From: Streptomyces mobaraensis NBRC 13819 = DSM 40847
Lineage (GTDB): Bacteria > Actinomycetota > Actinomycetes > Streptomycetales > Streptomycetaceae
Assembly (NCBI RefSeq): GCF_017916255.1
Contig: NZ_CP072827.1
Location: 1,736,001-1,800,000, forward strand
DNA: 64,000 bases
Reading direction: 5' to 3'
Positions 25,493-34,688 of the stretch are shown in pieces. The notes below the pieces were generated by a model. The model was not told the origin of the DNA and did no database searches. It saw nothing but the letters and a program-made list of their open reading frames with translations. A program made the position numbers and the translations under genes. Numbering within the stretch: position 1 is the stretch's first letter; each line of letters starts with the position of its first letter.

Positions 25493-25933
25493 TCACTGGA
25501 TCCTGGGCGGCGCCGGCTCCTCCTCTTCCTCGTCCGGCAGCTTCACATCGCTCACGGCGATGTTCACCTCGACGACCTCCAGACCGGTCATCCGCTCGAC
25601 CGCGGAGATCACGTTCTCCCGCACGGCGCGGGCCACATCGGCGATGGCGACGCCGTAGTCGACGACGATCTCCAGGTCGAGCGCGGTCTGCACCTCGCCG
25701 ACCTCGGCTTTCACACCCCGTGTGACGGATTTGCCGCCACCGGGCACCCGGTCGCGGACCGCGCCGAACGTCCTGGCCAGCCCGCCGCCCATCGCGTGCA
25801 CGCCGACCACGTCACGGGCGGCCATTCCGGCGATCTTCTCGACGACGCCGTCGGCGATGGTGGTACGGCCCCGGTCGGCGGGGGCCACGAACTCCTTGGC
25901 GCCGCCCTCGCGGCCTTCCGCGGTGTCGGTCAT
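25493..25933 (-). CDS. Asp23/Gls24-family envelope stress protein (first gene of the cluster)
   Basis: This 146-residue protein has a canonical Asp23 core: GRTTIADGVVEKIAGMAARD, VKAEVGEVQTALDLEIVVDY, and a region ending MTGLEVVEVNIAVSDV, closed by an acidic tail DEEEEEPAPP. The ATG at 25933 is preceded by purine-rich sequence. As the promoter-proximal gene it probably defines the operon's regulation. The operon faces away from the P10-family gene across a 250-bp divergent gap. Confidence 0.88.
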   Translation of the reverse strand: MTDTAEGREGGAKEFVAPADRGRTTIADGVVEKIAGMAARDVVGVHAMGGGLARTFGAVRDRVPGGGKSVTRGVKAEVGEVQTALDLEIVVDYGVAIADVARAVRENVISAVERMTGLEVVEVNIAVSDVKLPDEEEEEPAPPRIQ

Positions 25934-26184
25934 GGTCGTTCGCCTCGCTTCCGAAGGAGTGTTCCTGGGACGGGAAAGGGAGGGGAAAGCGTTACCGATC
26001 CTGTTGCCACCATAGGCCCTGCTGGGGGGAGTTTCGCGGCGTGTGCGGCATCCCGGGCGTCCGCCGCCGTCTCCTCCCCGCCTCTCGCGCCGTCCGGCGC
26101 GCCGGACGGCGCGGAATGCGGCAGTCTGGTGCCTCCGGGACGGACGACCGACAGCGGTGGGACGACAGCGGTGGGACGACAGGG

Positions 26185-27105
26185 ATGACCGTGGACACGC
26201 AGACCGGACCGGACCGGCCGGACGACGGGCACACCGACGGCGGGCACTCCACCGGCGAACGCGCCGACGGGCCCGACGCGCTCGCCCGCGCCGTCCGCCG
26301 GCAGCTCGGGCTCGGCTCGCTGCTGCCCCTGGGGGACCCGGCCGACGGCGCCTGGATCACCGAGGAGGCGGTGGCCGGGGTGCTGCGCCGCGCGGCGCGC
26401 GGGGTGGCGGGCGTCCGGCTCGGCGCCCTCCGCGTCACGACGGCCGGAAGCGCGTCCGGTGCCGTACCGCCATCCGGGTTCCCCGCCCCGCCCGGCGCCC
26501 TCCCGCCGGGCCCGCTGCGCTGCGCCGCGGACCTGACGGCGGCGCTCGTCCCCGGCGCCGTTCCCCACGAGTTCGCGCACGGCGTCCCCCACGAGCCGCT
26601 GTACGAGACGGCCGACCGGTTGCGCACCGCGCTGTGGGCGGTCTCCGAGGAACGGCTGGGGCTGGAGTGGGCGGCGATCGACCTGAGGGTGACGGACGTC
26701 CTCGCCGACCTGCCGCCGGAAGGGAACGGGACAGCCGAACCGGATCAGGGAACTCCGGCCCCTCCGGCCCCTCCAGCCCCTTCATCCGCCGGCTCCGGAC
26801 CCGCCGCCCCCGTGCGGGCCGCCGCGCTCGCCGTCCCCGGCGTGGCCCGCGAGCACGCGGTGCTCGGCGCGGGCCGCGACCCCGCCGCCCGGGTGCAGAT
26901 CGCCGTCGCCGGCGGGCACCGGGCGGCCGACGTGGCCCGGGCGGTGCGCGGCGCGCTGGGCCCGGCGCCGGTCGCCGTGGTCGTCACGGCCGTCGACCCG
27001 ACGGAGGCGGGTGCCGAGGGCCACCGGGCACACCGGCGCACGGTGGACCCGGGGGCGGTACGGCCGGGGTCACCGGGCGGGCCGGGGCGCGGGGGCGCGC
27101 CCTAG
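26185..27105 (+). CDS. P10-family protein linked to the Asp23 cluster
   Basis: This 306-residue hydrophilic protein belongs to the group named nucleopolyhedrovirus P10 family in actinobacteria; no viral relationship is implied. The N-terminus is Asp/Gly-rich. Two similar blocks follow: GAWITEEAVAGVLRRAARGV with downstream VGLR-type strands, and AAALAVPGVAREHAVLGAG with RVQIAVAGGHRAADVARAV. These resemble degenerate Asp23-like repeats. A Pro/Ala linker lies near residue 190. It is divergent from the Asp23 operon and precedes a membrane-protein gene by 38 bp, so a joint envelope role is inferred. Confidence 0.7.
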   Translation: MTVDTQTGPDRPDDGHTDGGHSTGERADGPDALARAVRRQLGLGSLLPLGDPADGAWITEEAVAGVLRRAARGVAGVRLGALRVTTAGSASGAVPPSGFPAPPGALPPGPLRCAADLTAALVPGAVPHEFAHGVPHEPLYETADRLRTALWAVSEERLGLEWAAIDLRVTDVLADLPPEGNGTAEPDQGTPAPPAPPAPSSAGSGPAAPVRAAALAVPGVAREHAVLGAGRDPAARVQIAVAGGHRAADVARAVRGALGPAPVAVVVTAVDPTEAGAEGHRAHRRTVDPGAVRPGSPGGPGRGGAP

Positions 27106-27143
27106 AATCCCGGACGTCGACTTCGAGGGGGGCGAAGCACGTC

Positions 27144-27974
27144 ATGACGCACACGGGTCCACGCCGTCCGGGACCGCACTGGCCACCGCCCCACGTGCCG
27201 CCGCCCGGGCCGTGGCCGCCGCGACCGCCGCACCGGGCGCGTAGGGGCGGCTGCGTCGTGGGGGTGTTCGGCTCCGCCCGCCGCAGAGCGCGGGCCGTCT
27301 TCGCCGCTCCCGGTCCCGGCCGGGTCGAGGACCCGCTGGTCACCCGGGTGCAGTCGGTGCGCGCCCTGCTGGGCGCGCTGGCGACGTTCGGGCTGATCTC
27401 GGTCTACGGGGTGGACGGCGGCTGGTCGGCGGTGGTCGACGACGGGCTGAGCAAGCTGTTCCTGGCCCCCGTGGTGCTCATCGTGCTCGGCCCGGTCGTC
27501 GTCGCCTGCTTCATCTGGTACGCGCCGCGGCGCCACCGCCCGCTGCTGCGGTCGCGGCTGCGGCACCCGCTGAAGGCGGTCGGCTGGTACCTGGGCGCGG
27601 TCCTCGCACTGGTCGGCTGCGTGACCGGGTACTCCTACCTCAACGGCACCAGGGCGCTGGGCTCGGCGACCGGCCTGCTGGCGCTGGTCACGGGGCCGTT
27701 GGCGCTGTGGCTGATCCTGTTCCTCGTGTTCGCCTCCGGCTCGGCCGCCCGGTACGCGTTCAACACCGCCGATGTGCACGCGGCTCTGCCGGCGGTGCTC
27801 ACGGTGGTGCTGGTGTGGGCGCTCGCCCTGCTCTCCCTGGGCGACGGGCTGCCGAACGGGCCGACGGCGATCCGGGCCGCCGCGTTCCTCGGCGGCCCGG
27901 TCTCGGTGACGGCCGTGGCCTTGTGGGAGCTGTGGTTCCTCAGGAAGCGGTACGGCGTACGGATACGCGGCTGA
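27144..27974 (+). CDS. multi-pass membrane protein of unknown function
   Basis: This 276-residue protein has a Pro/His-rich cytoplasmic N-terminus (about 1-40, HWPPPHVPPPGPWPPRPPHR) followed by five or six hydrophobic helices from about residue 70 to 265. No catalytic motif is visible and I do not recognise the family. It is co-directional with the P10-family gene. A perfect 10-bp hairpin follows at 27972-28001. Confidence 0.7.
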   Translation: MTHTGPRRPGPHWPPPHVPPPGPWPPRPPHRARRGGCVVGVFGSARRRARAVFAAPGPGRVEDPLVTRVQSVRALLGALATFGLISVYGVDGGWSAVVDDGLSKLFLAPVVLIVLGPVVVACFIWYAPRRHRPLLRSRLRHPLKAVGWYLGAVLALVGCVTGYSYLNGTRALGSATGLLALVTGPLALWLILFLVFASGSAARYAFNTADVHAALPAVLTVVLVWALALLSLGDGLPNGPTAIRAAAFLGGPVSVTAVALWELWFLRKRYGVRIRG

Positions 27975-28001
27975 CCGCCGGGCGGTGCCCCCCGGCGGTC
28001 A
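27972..28001 (+). terminator. hairpin terminator after the 27144-27974 gene
   Basis: The perfect inverted repeat TGACCGCCGG / CCGGCGGTCA (27972-27981, 27992-28001) overlaps the stop codon and sits between convergent genes. Confidence 0.7.
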
Positions 28002-28015
28002 CCTGCCGCCGGCCC

Positions 28016-28807
28016 CTACTCCCCCAGCCCCGCCAGATCCCGCAGCCGTCGCCCCTGGGCGGCGCGTTCGGCGGCGCGCTGGTCGTCGTAGGTGCGGCCG
28101 GCCGCGTCGCGGAGCAGGGCCTTGGTCTCGACGACCGCGTCGCGCGGGGCCGCCAGCAGGGCCGCGGTGAGGTCGGCCACCGCCGCGTCGAGTTCCGCGG
28201 CCGGGACGACGAGGTTGGCCAGGCCGGTGCGCTCGGCCTCCTCGGCGTGGACGAAGCGGCCCGTGGCGCAGATCTCCAGCGCGCGGGCGTAGCCGACCAG
28301 CGCGACGAGCGGCCGGGTGCCGGCCAGGTCGGGCACCAGGCCGAGGCTGGTCTCGCGCATGGCGAACTGCGCGTCCTCCGCGCAGACGCGCAGGTCGCAG
28401 GCGAGGGCGAGTTGGAAGCCCGCGCCGATGGCGTGGCCCTGGACGGCGGCTATGGAGACGATGTCGTTCCGGCGCCACCAGGTGAACGCCTCCTGGTAGC
28501 GGGAGATCTCCGCGTCCAGGTCGGCGTCCGTGCCGCGTGCCAGGTCGAGGAACGACGGCTCGCCGTCGAAGCCCTCGGGGGTGAACGCCTGCCGGTCGAG
28601 GCCCGCGGAGAAGGACTTGCCCTCGCCCCGGAGCACCACGACCCGCACACTGCCCGGCAGCAGCCGCCCGGCCTCGGTGAGGGCCCGCCACAGGGCGGGC
28701 GACTGGGCGTTGCGCTTGGCGGGATTGGTCAGGGTGACGGTGGCCACCGCGTCGTCCACGGTGAGCCGGACGCCATCCTGGTCGAGCAGGGCCTGCGGGG
28801 CGGTCAT
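28016..28807 (-). CDS. enoyl-CoA hydratase/isomerase family protein
   Basis: This 263-residue crotonase-fold protein has the oxyanion-hole segments GEGKSFSAGLD (about residue 63) and AVQGHAIGAGFQLALACDL (about 122). The family Glu positions lie near FAMRETSLGLVPD, where a catalytic acid is plausible. It probably hydrates or isomerises an acyl-CoA in fatty-acid or secondary catabolism; the substrate is unknown. I use the ATG at 28807 preceded by GGAGGC; an in-frame start at 28861 would add 18 atypical residues. It is followed by no co-directional partner. Confidence 0.85.
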   Translation of the reverse strand: MTAPQALLDQDGVRLTVDDAVATVTLTNPAKRNAQSPALWRALTEAGRLLPGSVRVVVLRGEGKSFSAGLDRQAFTPEGFDGEPSFLDLARGTDADLDAEISRYQEAFTWWRRNDIVSIAAVQGHAIGAGFQLALACDLRVCAEDAQFAMRETSLGLVPDLAGTRPLVALVGYARALEICATGRFVHAEEAERTGLANLVVPAAELDAAVADLTAALLAAPRDAVVETKALLRDAAGRTYDDQRAAERAAQGRRLRDLAGLGE

Positions 28808-28857
28808 GGGAGCCTCCGGTATCGGCATGCAGTCGGCAGTAAGTGACTGCACAGTAA

Positions 28858-28888
28858 CCACCCGGCCGGTCGAACGGCCGACCGGGTG
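28858..28888 (-). terminator. hairpin terminator downstream of gbn
   Basis: An 11-bp stem with one mismatch, starting CACCCGGCCGG and ending CCGACCGGGTG, lies between the gbn stop and the hydratase start. Confidence 0.6.
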
Positions 28889-28927
28889 GCACTGCCCATG
28901 CTTTCGGTACCCGACAGGTGCGCGGTG

Positions 28928-29149
28928 TCAGACCGAGGCGGCCTTCTTGCCGCGCGTCGCACCGCCGCGACCCCGCAGGATCACGCCGGATTCGCTGAGC
29001 ATCCGGTGGACAAAGCCGTAGGAGCGGCCGGTCTCTTCGGCCAGCGCCCTGATGCTCGCACCGGAGTCGTACTTCTTCTTCAGGTCTGCCGCGAGCTTTT
29101 CGCGCGCGGCGCCGGTCACCCGGCTGCCCTTCTTCAGAGTCTCGGCCAC
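28928..29149 (-). CDS. gbn: Gbn, GATC-binding nucleoid-associated protein
   Basis: This 73-residue basic helix-turn-helix protein closely resembles S. coelicolor SCO1839/Gbn, described as a nucleoid-associated protein that binds GATC and affects development and antibiotic timing. The HTH lies in the ADLKKKYDSGASIRALAEET region, followed by GRSYGFVHRMLSESG, with a basic C-terminal tail (RGRGGATRGKKAAS). I chose the GTG at 29149 because GAGGAG lies six bases upstream and it gives the family's 73-residue length. An ATG at 29188 would add 13 residues. GATC sites are dense further upstream. Confidence 0.88.
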   Translation of the reverse strand: MAETLKKGSRVTGAAREKLAADLKKKYDSGASIRALAEETGRSYGFVHRMLSESGVILRGRGGATRGKKAASV

Positions 29150-29588
29150 CCGTGCCTCCTCATGGGAGATGCGCCTCTTGTCTCTCATGATCACCCCTTG
29201 CCGGGATCCTGGCCACCCATTCGGCAAGGTCGATGACAGAAGGTTTCCGCGATTCGGGCTGCCGAAGCCGGGCGGAACAGGCGATTCCGTCTCGCCGGGC
29301 CCGTACACCCGTCCGGGTGGCGGGAGAAAGCGGCAGGTCAGGACGGGGCAGGGGAGCACGGGAGCACATGGCACCCGGTGCCGCTTCCGGTGCGTGCGCC
29401 GGAGCGTTCCACCACACCGGAGGATGAGCCGCCCTCACTCAGATGAAGGATCACGCATCGGCCGAATGATCGGGACGGCACCGATCGCCGGTGATCGCCG
29501 GCCGCGATCGGCCAGGAGGCGGGGCGGCTCCGCGCGGACCGCCGGACCGCGGACGGGCCCGGGTGGGGGCCCGGGTCCGCGGACCGGA
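29150..29588. other. intergenic region between gbn and the ABC-F gene
   Basis: No gene is seen in these 439 bp. The region carries two GATC sites near the gbn start (29189, 29205), a cluster of five more at 29449-29509, and an imperfect G/C-rich hairpin around 29551-29584 that probably ends the ABC-F transcript. Confidence 0.5.
29449..29509. promoter_or_regulatory. cluster of five GATC motifs
   Basis: GATC occurs at 29449, 29468, 29483, 29493 and 29506, five times in 61 bp, in DNA where about one per 400 bp is expected from base composition. It lies about 300 bp upstream of gbn, whose product is a GATC-binding protein. Confidence 0.5.
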
Positions 29589-31187
<1,599 letters not shown>

Positions 31188-31535
31188 GGGACTACTCCTG
31201 GGCGGGTGGGACGGCGGTCGAGGGGAACACCTCCCGGTGCCGCGCGGGCCGGGGAGGGGGCGAACACTGCCGCGCGGGCGGCCGCGCCGTCTAATGCACG
31301 AGGAGAGAAGCCATGGGGAAGATTCTAACGGGGGCGGGCAAGCGGGTTTCCCGGGCGGACGGCGGGCCTCCCCGTTCCCGCGGGGCCGCCGCCCCGTTCC
31401 TCACTGTTTCGTCCGTCACACTCCGGGCAGCCCCTCCTGCGGAGGACGGCGGGGCCTACAGGCTCCCGAAAGGGCACAGAACGGGTGATTAACGGATACT
31501 CGGGGTGATGTCCCCGGGTGGAGAGGCGGTCGTGC
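31188..31535. other. divergent intergenic region with a short ORF of uncertain status
   Basis: This 348-bp gap separates the ABC-F start from the zinc metallopeptidase start. A 59-codon plus-strand ORF (31313-31492, beginning MGKILTGAGKRV) has AGGAGAG five bases before its ATG. Its codon usage beyond the first 15 codons is poor for Streptomyces (CCT, GTT, ACT, AAA, AGA). Confidence 0.35.
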
Positions 31536-32426
31536 ATGCAGTTCGACGACGACGCGGATCTCGACACCTCGCAGGTGCAGGACGAGCGGGGCAGCCGGAT
31601 CCCCGGCGGCGGGCTGACCGTCGGCGGCGGGGTGGTCGGGCTGCTCGCCCTCCTCGCCGGCCTCTTCTTCGGCATCGGCCCGCAGGAGCTGGGCCTGTCC
31701 TCGGGCGAGCCGGGCGGCACACCGTCCGCGAGCACGGACGCGCAGGTGGCGCGGGACTGCCGCAAGGGCCGGGACGCCAACACCCGCGAGGACTGCCGGA
31801 TCGTCGGCGTCGTCAACAGCGCCCAGTCGTTCTGGAGCCAGGAGTTCGCCCGCCGCTCCACCGCCTACAGCCAGGCGCAGACGAAGCTGTTCACCGGCCG
31901 GACGAACACCGCCTGCGGGGCCGCGACCTCCGCCGTCGGCCCGTTCTACTGCCCCGGCGACCACAAGGTCTATCTGGACCTGGACTTCTTCAAGGAGCTC
32001 ACGAGCAAGTTCGGCGCCCGCGGCGGACCGTTCGCCGAAGCGTACGTCGTCGCCCACGAGTACGGGCACCACATCCAGAACCTCACCGGCACGCTCGCCC
32101 GCTCCCAGGACCGCCGGACCGGCGCCGGCAGCGACGCGGTCAAGGTCGAGCTCCAGGCCGACTGCTACGCCGGCGTCTGGGCCCACCACGCGGCCACCAC
32201 GCCCGAGCGGTCGACCGGCAAGCCGCTGCTCAAGCCGCTGACGCAGACGGACATCGAGGACGGCCTGTCGGCCGCGGCGGCGGTCGGCGACGACCGCATC
32301 CAGGAGAAGTTCCAGGGCCGGGTCACTCCGGAGAGCTGGACGCACGGCTCGGCGGCGCAGCGGCAGCAGTGGTTCACCACCGGGTACCGGACGGGGAACG
32401 TGGCCGCCTGCGACACGTTCCGCTAG
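31536..32426 (+). CDS. neutral zinc metallopeptidase (YpfJ-like), membrane anchored
   Basis: This 296-residue protein has a short cytoplasmic N-terminus and one transmembrane helix (about 29-47, VGGGVVGLLALLAGLFFGIG). The YpfJ/neutral zinc metallopeptidase domain follows, with the zinc motif HEYGH at 174-178 inside EAYVVAHEYGHHIQNL and a downstream Glu-containing helix VELQADCYAGVWA. Four Cys in the outer domain may form disulfides. The ATG at 31536 is preceded by GGAGAGG with ordinary spacing. The substrate is unknown; the active site is predicted outside the membrane. Confidence 0.85.
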   Translation: MQFDDDADLDTSQVQDERGSRIPGGGLTVGGGVVGLLALLAGLFFGIGPQELGLSSGEPGGTPSASTDAQVARDCRKGRDANTREDCRIVGVVNSAQSFWSQEFARRSTAYSQAQTKLFTGRTNTACGAATSAVGPFYCPGDHKVYLDLDFFKELTSKFGARGGPFAEAYVVAHEYGHHIQNLTGTLARSQDRRTGAGSDAVKVELQADCYAGVWAHHAATTPERSTGKPLLKPLTQTDIEDGLSAAAAVGDDRIQEKFQGRVTPESWTHGSAAQRQQWFTTGYRTGNVAACDTFR

Positions 32427-32463
32427 CCGGGGACCCGCACACGCGAGGAGTGGAGTCAGCGCC

Positions 32464-32889
32464 ATGTCCGACCTCAGCCACACCATCCGACCCACCGTCA
32501 CCCCGGCCCTCCTCTACCGCGACGCCAAGGCGGCCCTCGCCCAACTGACCACCGCCTTCGGCTTCGTCCGGTCCGCGCTCTACGAGAGCGAGGACGGCAC
32601 CGTGCTGCACGCGGAGCTCGTCCACGGCAACGGCATGGTGATGATCGGCTCCGCCGGGCGGGGCGGACCCTTCGCCGACGCGATGGCCGACGCGGGGCCC
32701 GCCGGGATCTACGTCGTGGTCGACGACGTGGACGCCCACTGCGAGCGGGCTCGGCGGCAGGGGGCGGAGATCCTGGTGCCGCCGGCCGATCAGGTGTACG
32801 GCGCGCGGGATTACCTGGCGCGGGATCTGGAGGGCAACCTCTGGACGTTCGGGACGTACGCGCCGTCGGGGCCGGAGGTTGCCGGGTAA
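32464..32889 (+). CDS. VOC-family (glyoxalase/dioxygenase-fold) protein
   Basis: This 141-residue vicinal-oxygen-chelate protein is a single glyoxalase-like domain: VTPALLYRDAKAALAQLTTAFGF, then MIGSAGRGG, then GIYVVVDDVDAHCERARRQG, and the C-terminal YLARDLEGNLWTFGTY. It resembles the YdcJ/PhnB-like bleomycin-resistance group. The ligand and any metal are unknown. It starts 37 bp after the metallopeptidase gene, with GAGGAG upstream of the ATG, so co-transcription is likely. Confidence 0.8.
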   Translation: MSDLSHTIRPTVTPALLYRDAKAALAQLTTAFGFVRSALYESEDGTVLHAELVHGNGMVMIGSAGRGGPFADAMADAGPAGIYVVVDDVDAHCERARRQGAEILVPPADQVYGARDYLARDLEGNLWTFGTYAPSGPEVAG

Positions 32890-32979
32890 CGCCTGCGGCG
32901 GGCTGGTGCCCCGGTCCCGCCCCTTCGCCGATTCCTGGGGCGAGCCCCCAGACCCCCTGAAACCGCGCTCCGCGCGGTT

Positions 32980-33031
32980 GTCCTCAAACGCCGGACGGGC
33001 TGGATTTCCAGCCCGTCCGGCGTTTGAGGAC
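32980..33031. repeat. 24-bp perfect inverted repeat, copy of a dispersed Streptomyces intergenic element
   Basis: The arms GTCCTCAAACGCCGGACGGG-CTGG (32980-33003) and its complement (33008-33031) enclose the loop ATTT. The element continues to about 33122 with a segment (AAACGGTGAATG, GGGAGGGACCGGGGCAC) that also occurs near 41255-41310 and 45939-45990. It probably serves as a terminator between the VOC gene and the gene ending at 33143. Confidence 0.85.
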
Positions 33032-33142
33032 GCGCGCCGCAGGCGCGCTCGGGGGTGCGAGGGCCTGCCCCCGCAAGAAACGGTGAATGGGGGTGCCCCC
33101 TCTGGGGGAGGGACCGGGGCACAGCCCGCCGCAGGCGCCCGC

Positions 33143-34600
33143 TCAGCTCCCCCCGCGGTGCACCTGGAACGCCGCCCGGCGAACCGCCTTCGCCAGCGCC
33201 GGATCGGGATGCGCGGCCGCCAGGGCGACGAGCACCTGCACCGTCCGCGGATGCCCCACCGCCCGTACCTCCGCCAGCAACGCCGGCACAGTCCCCTGCA
33301 CCGCCGACTCCAGATGCCGCACGAGCAGCCGACTCTCCCCGTGGTCGGCGACGGCCGCCGCCGTGTCCACCCACAGCCAGGTCGCCTCCTCCCGGGTGAG
33401 GACCTCCGCGGCCTCCTCCGCGTCGTGCCCCTCCTGTTCGGCGAGCCACAGCAGGGCGTAGGGGCGCAGCATGGTCTCGTCGACGACGGCCCGGACGGCG
33501 GGTTCGGCGGGGGCGCCGACGGCCCGCAGCGCCTCGAAGGCGAGGCCGCGGACCAGGGCGTCGTCGCCCCGGGCCGCCTCCAGGAGTTCGGCGACGGCGC
33601 TGCGCACCGGCCGGGCGGCGAGCCAGGCGCGGTACTCGGCGCGGGCCGGGCCGGGGCTGAGGTCGGCGCAGCCGCGGAGCATGGCCTCGGCGGAGAGTTC
33701 GATGTTCCCGGCGGGGCTCTGGGCGGCGACGCAGATCTGTTCGAGCTTGACCCACACCGCCCAGTTGCCGAGCGGGGTGAGCACGGCCTCGGCGTCCGGT
33801 CCGGTGCCGCCGCGCACCACGAGCGCGCCGACCGAGGCCAGCCCGTCGAGCGCCCAGGCGAGCAGATCGGGCAGCGGTCCGGTGGACTCGGCGGCCCCGT
33901 CGCGGGGCGCCGGGACGGACCCGCGGGCCGGAACCGGCTCGGGGCCGTCGTAAGGGATCTCGCAGCGCTCGGCGCGGATCTCCGCGACGCGCTGCCGGAG
34001 CAGGTTGAGCAGCATGGCGACGGAGACCGGCCCGGCCGACAGGTGCATGACGGACAGCAGTTGCGGGGCCGCCTCGACGACCTCGGCGGCCACGGTCGGG
34101 TCGGTGCCGGCCGGTTCCGGGTGGGCGAGCGACCACGCGTCGAACAGGGCGACCCAGCCGCGCAGTACGGCGCTGTCGTCGCGGTCCCAGGCGGTCAGCC
34201 GCCAGCCGGCGCGGGCGCTGCCGCCGTGCAGTTCGAGCAGTCCGGCGAGCCGGGCGCGGTCCCAGTCGGCCTGTACCTGGCGGGGTGTCAGGTCGAGGGC
34301 GGCGGCGGCCCGCTCGGCGGTCGCCGTCCCGAGCACGCCGGCCTCGCCGGTCCCGTCGGCGCCCGTGCCGGGGCCTGGACCGGCCCCCCGGGCGTACTCG
34401 GCCGCCGCCCAGCGGGCCAGGCGGACGGCGCCGGTGAGTCCGGCTCTCGCCTGCCGGGCGAGTTCCGGACGGCCCGGGATGCCGGCGGGTGGCCGGGGTG
34501 CCGGACGGGAGCCTCGGTCGGCCACCGCCTTGCGGGCGGCGGCGATCGGCTGCCGGGGTACGAGTCTGAGCCGGGAGTCGCGCGGAGTACGGGACGTCAC
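33143..34600 (-). CDS. hypothetical protein with alpha-helical (HEAT-like) repeats
   Basis: This protein of about 485 residues is not recognised as an enzyme. The N-terminus is basic (TSRTPRDSRLRLVPRQP), followed by long Ala/Leu-rich helices. The C-terminal half looks like tandem helical repeats (ELLEAARGDDALVRGLAFEA, then PYALLWLAEQEGHDAEEAAE). A short segment TPRQVQADWDRARLAGLL could be a helix-turn-helix. I chose the GTG at 34600 from the VTSRTPRDSR beginning. Upstream GTG (34621) and TTG (34636) starts are possible; none has a convincing ribosome binding site. It may be a scaffold or regulatory protein. Confidence 0.6.
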   Translation of the reverse strand: MTSRTPRDSRLRLVPRQPIAAARKAVADRGSRPAPRPPAGIPGRPELARQARAGLTGAVRLARWAAAEYARGAGPGPGTGADGTGEAGVLGTATAERAAAALDLTPRQVQADWDRARLAGLLELHGGSARAGWRLTAWDRDDSAVLRGWVALFDAWSLAHPEPAGTDPTVAAEVVEAAPQLLSVMHLSAGPVSVAMLLNLLRQRVAEIRAERCEIPYDGPEPVPARGSVPAPRDGAAESTGPLPDLLAWALDGLASVGALVVRGGTGPDAEAVLTPLGNWAVWVKLEQICVAAQSPAGNIELSAEAMLRGCADLSPGPARAEYRAWLAARPVRSAVAELLEAARGDDALVRGLAFEALRAVGAPAEPAVRAVVDETMLRPYALLWLAEQEGHDAEEAAEVLTREEATWLWVDTAAAVADHGESRLLVRHLESAVQGTVPALLAEVRAVGHPRTVQVLVALAAAHPDPALAKAVRRAAFQVHRGGS

Positions 34601-34688
34601 AGGAGCAGTCTTGCCGTTCACGCTCCGAAAACCCAATCGGAATCAACCATGCAGTCACCCATGCCCCCTGGTGGCGACCGGTGACCGC

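Noticed and set aside
26043..27143. Upstream extension of the multi-helix membrane protein to over 600 residues
   Set aside because: It overlaps the P10-family gene in another frame and is Arg/Pro noise; the ATG at 27144 fits.
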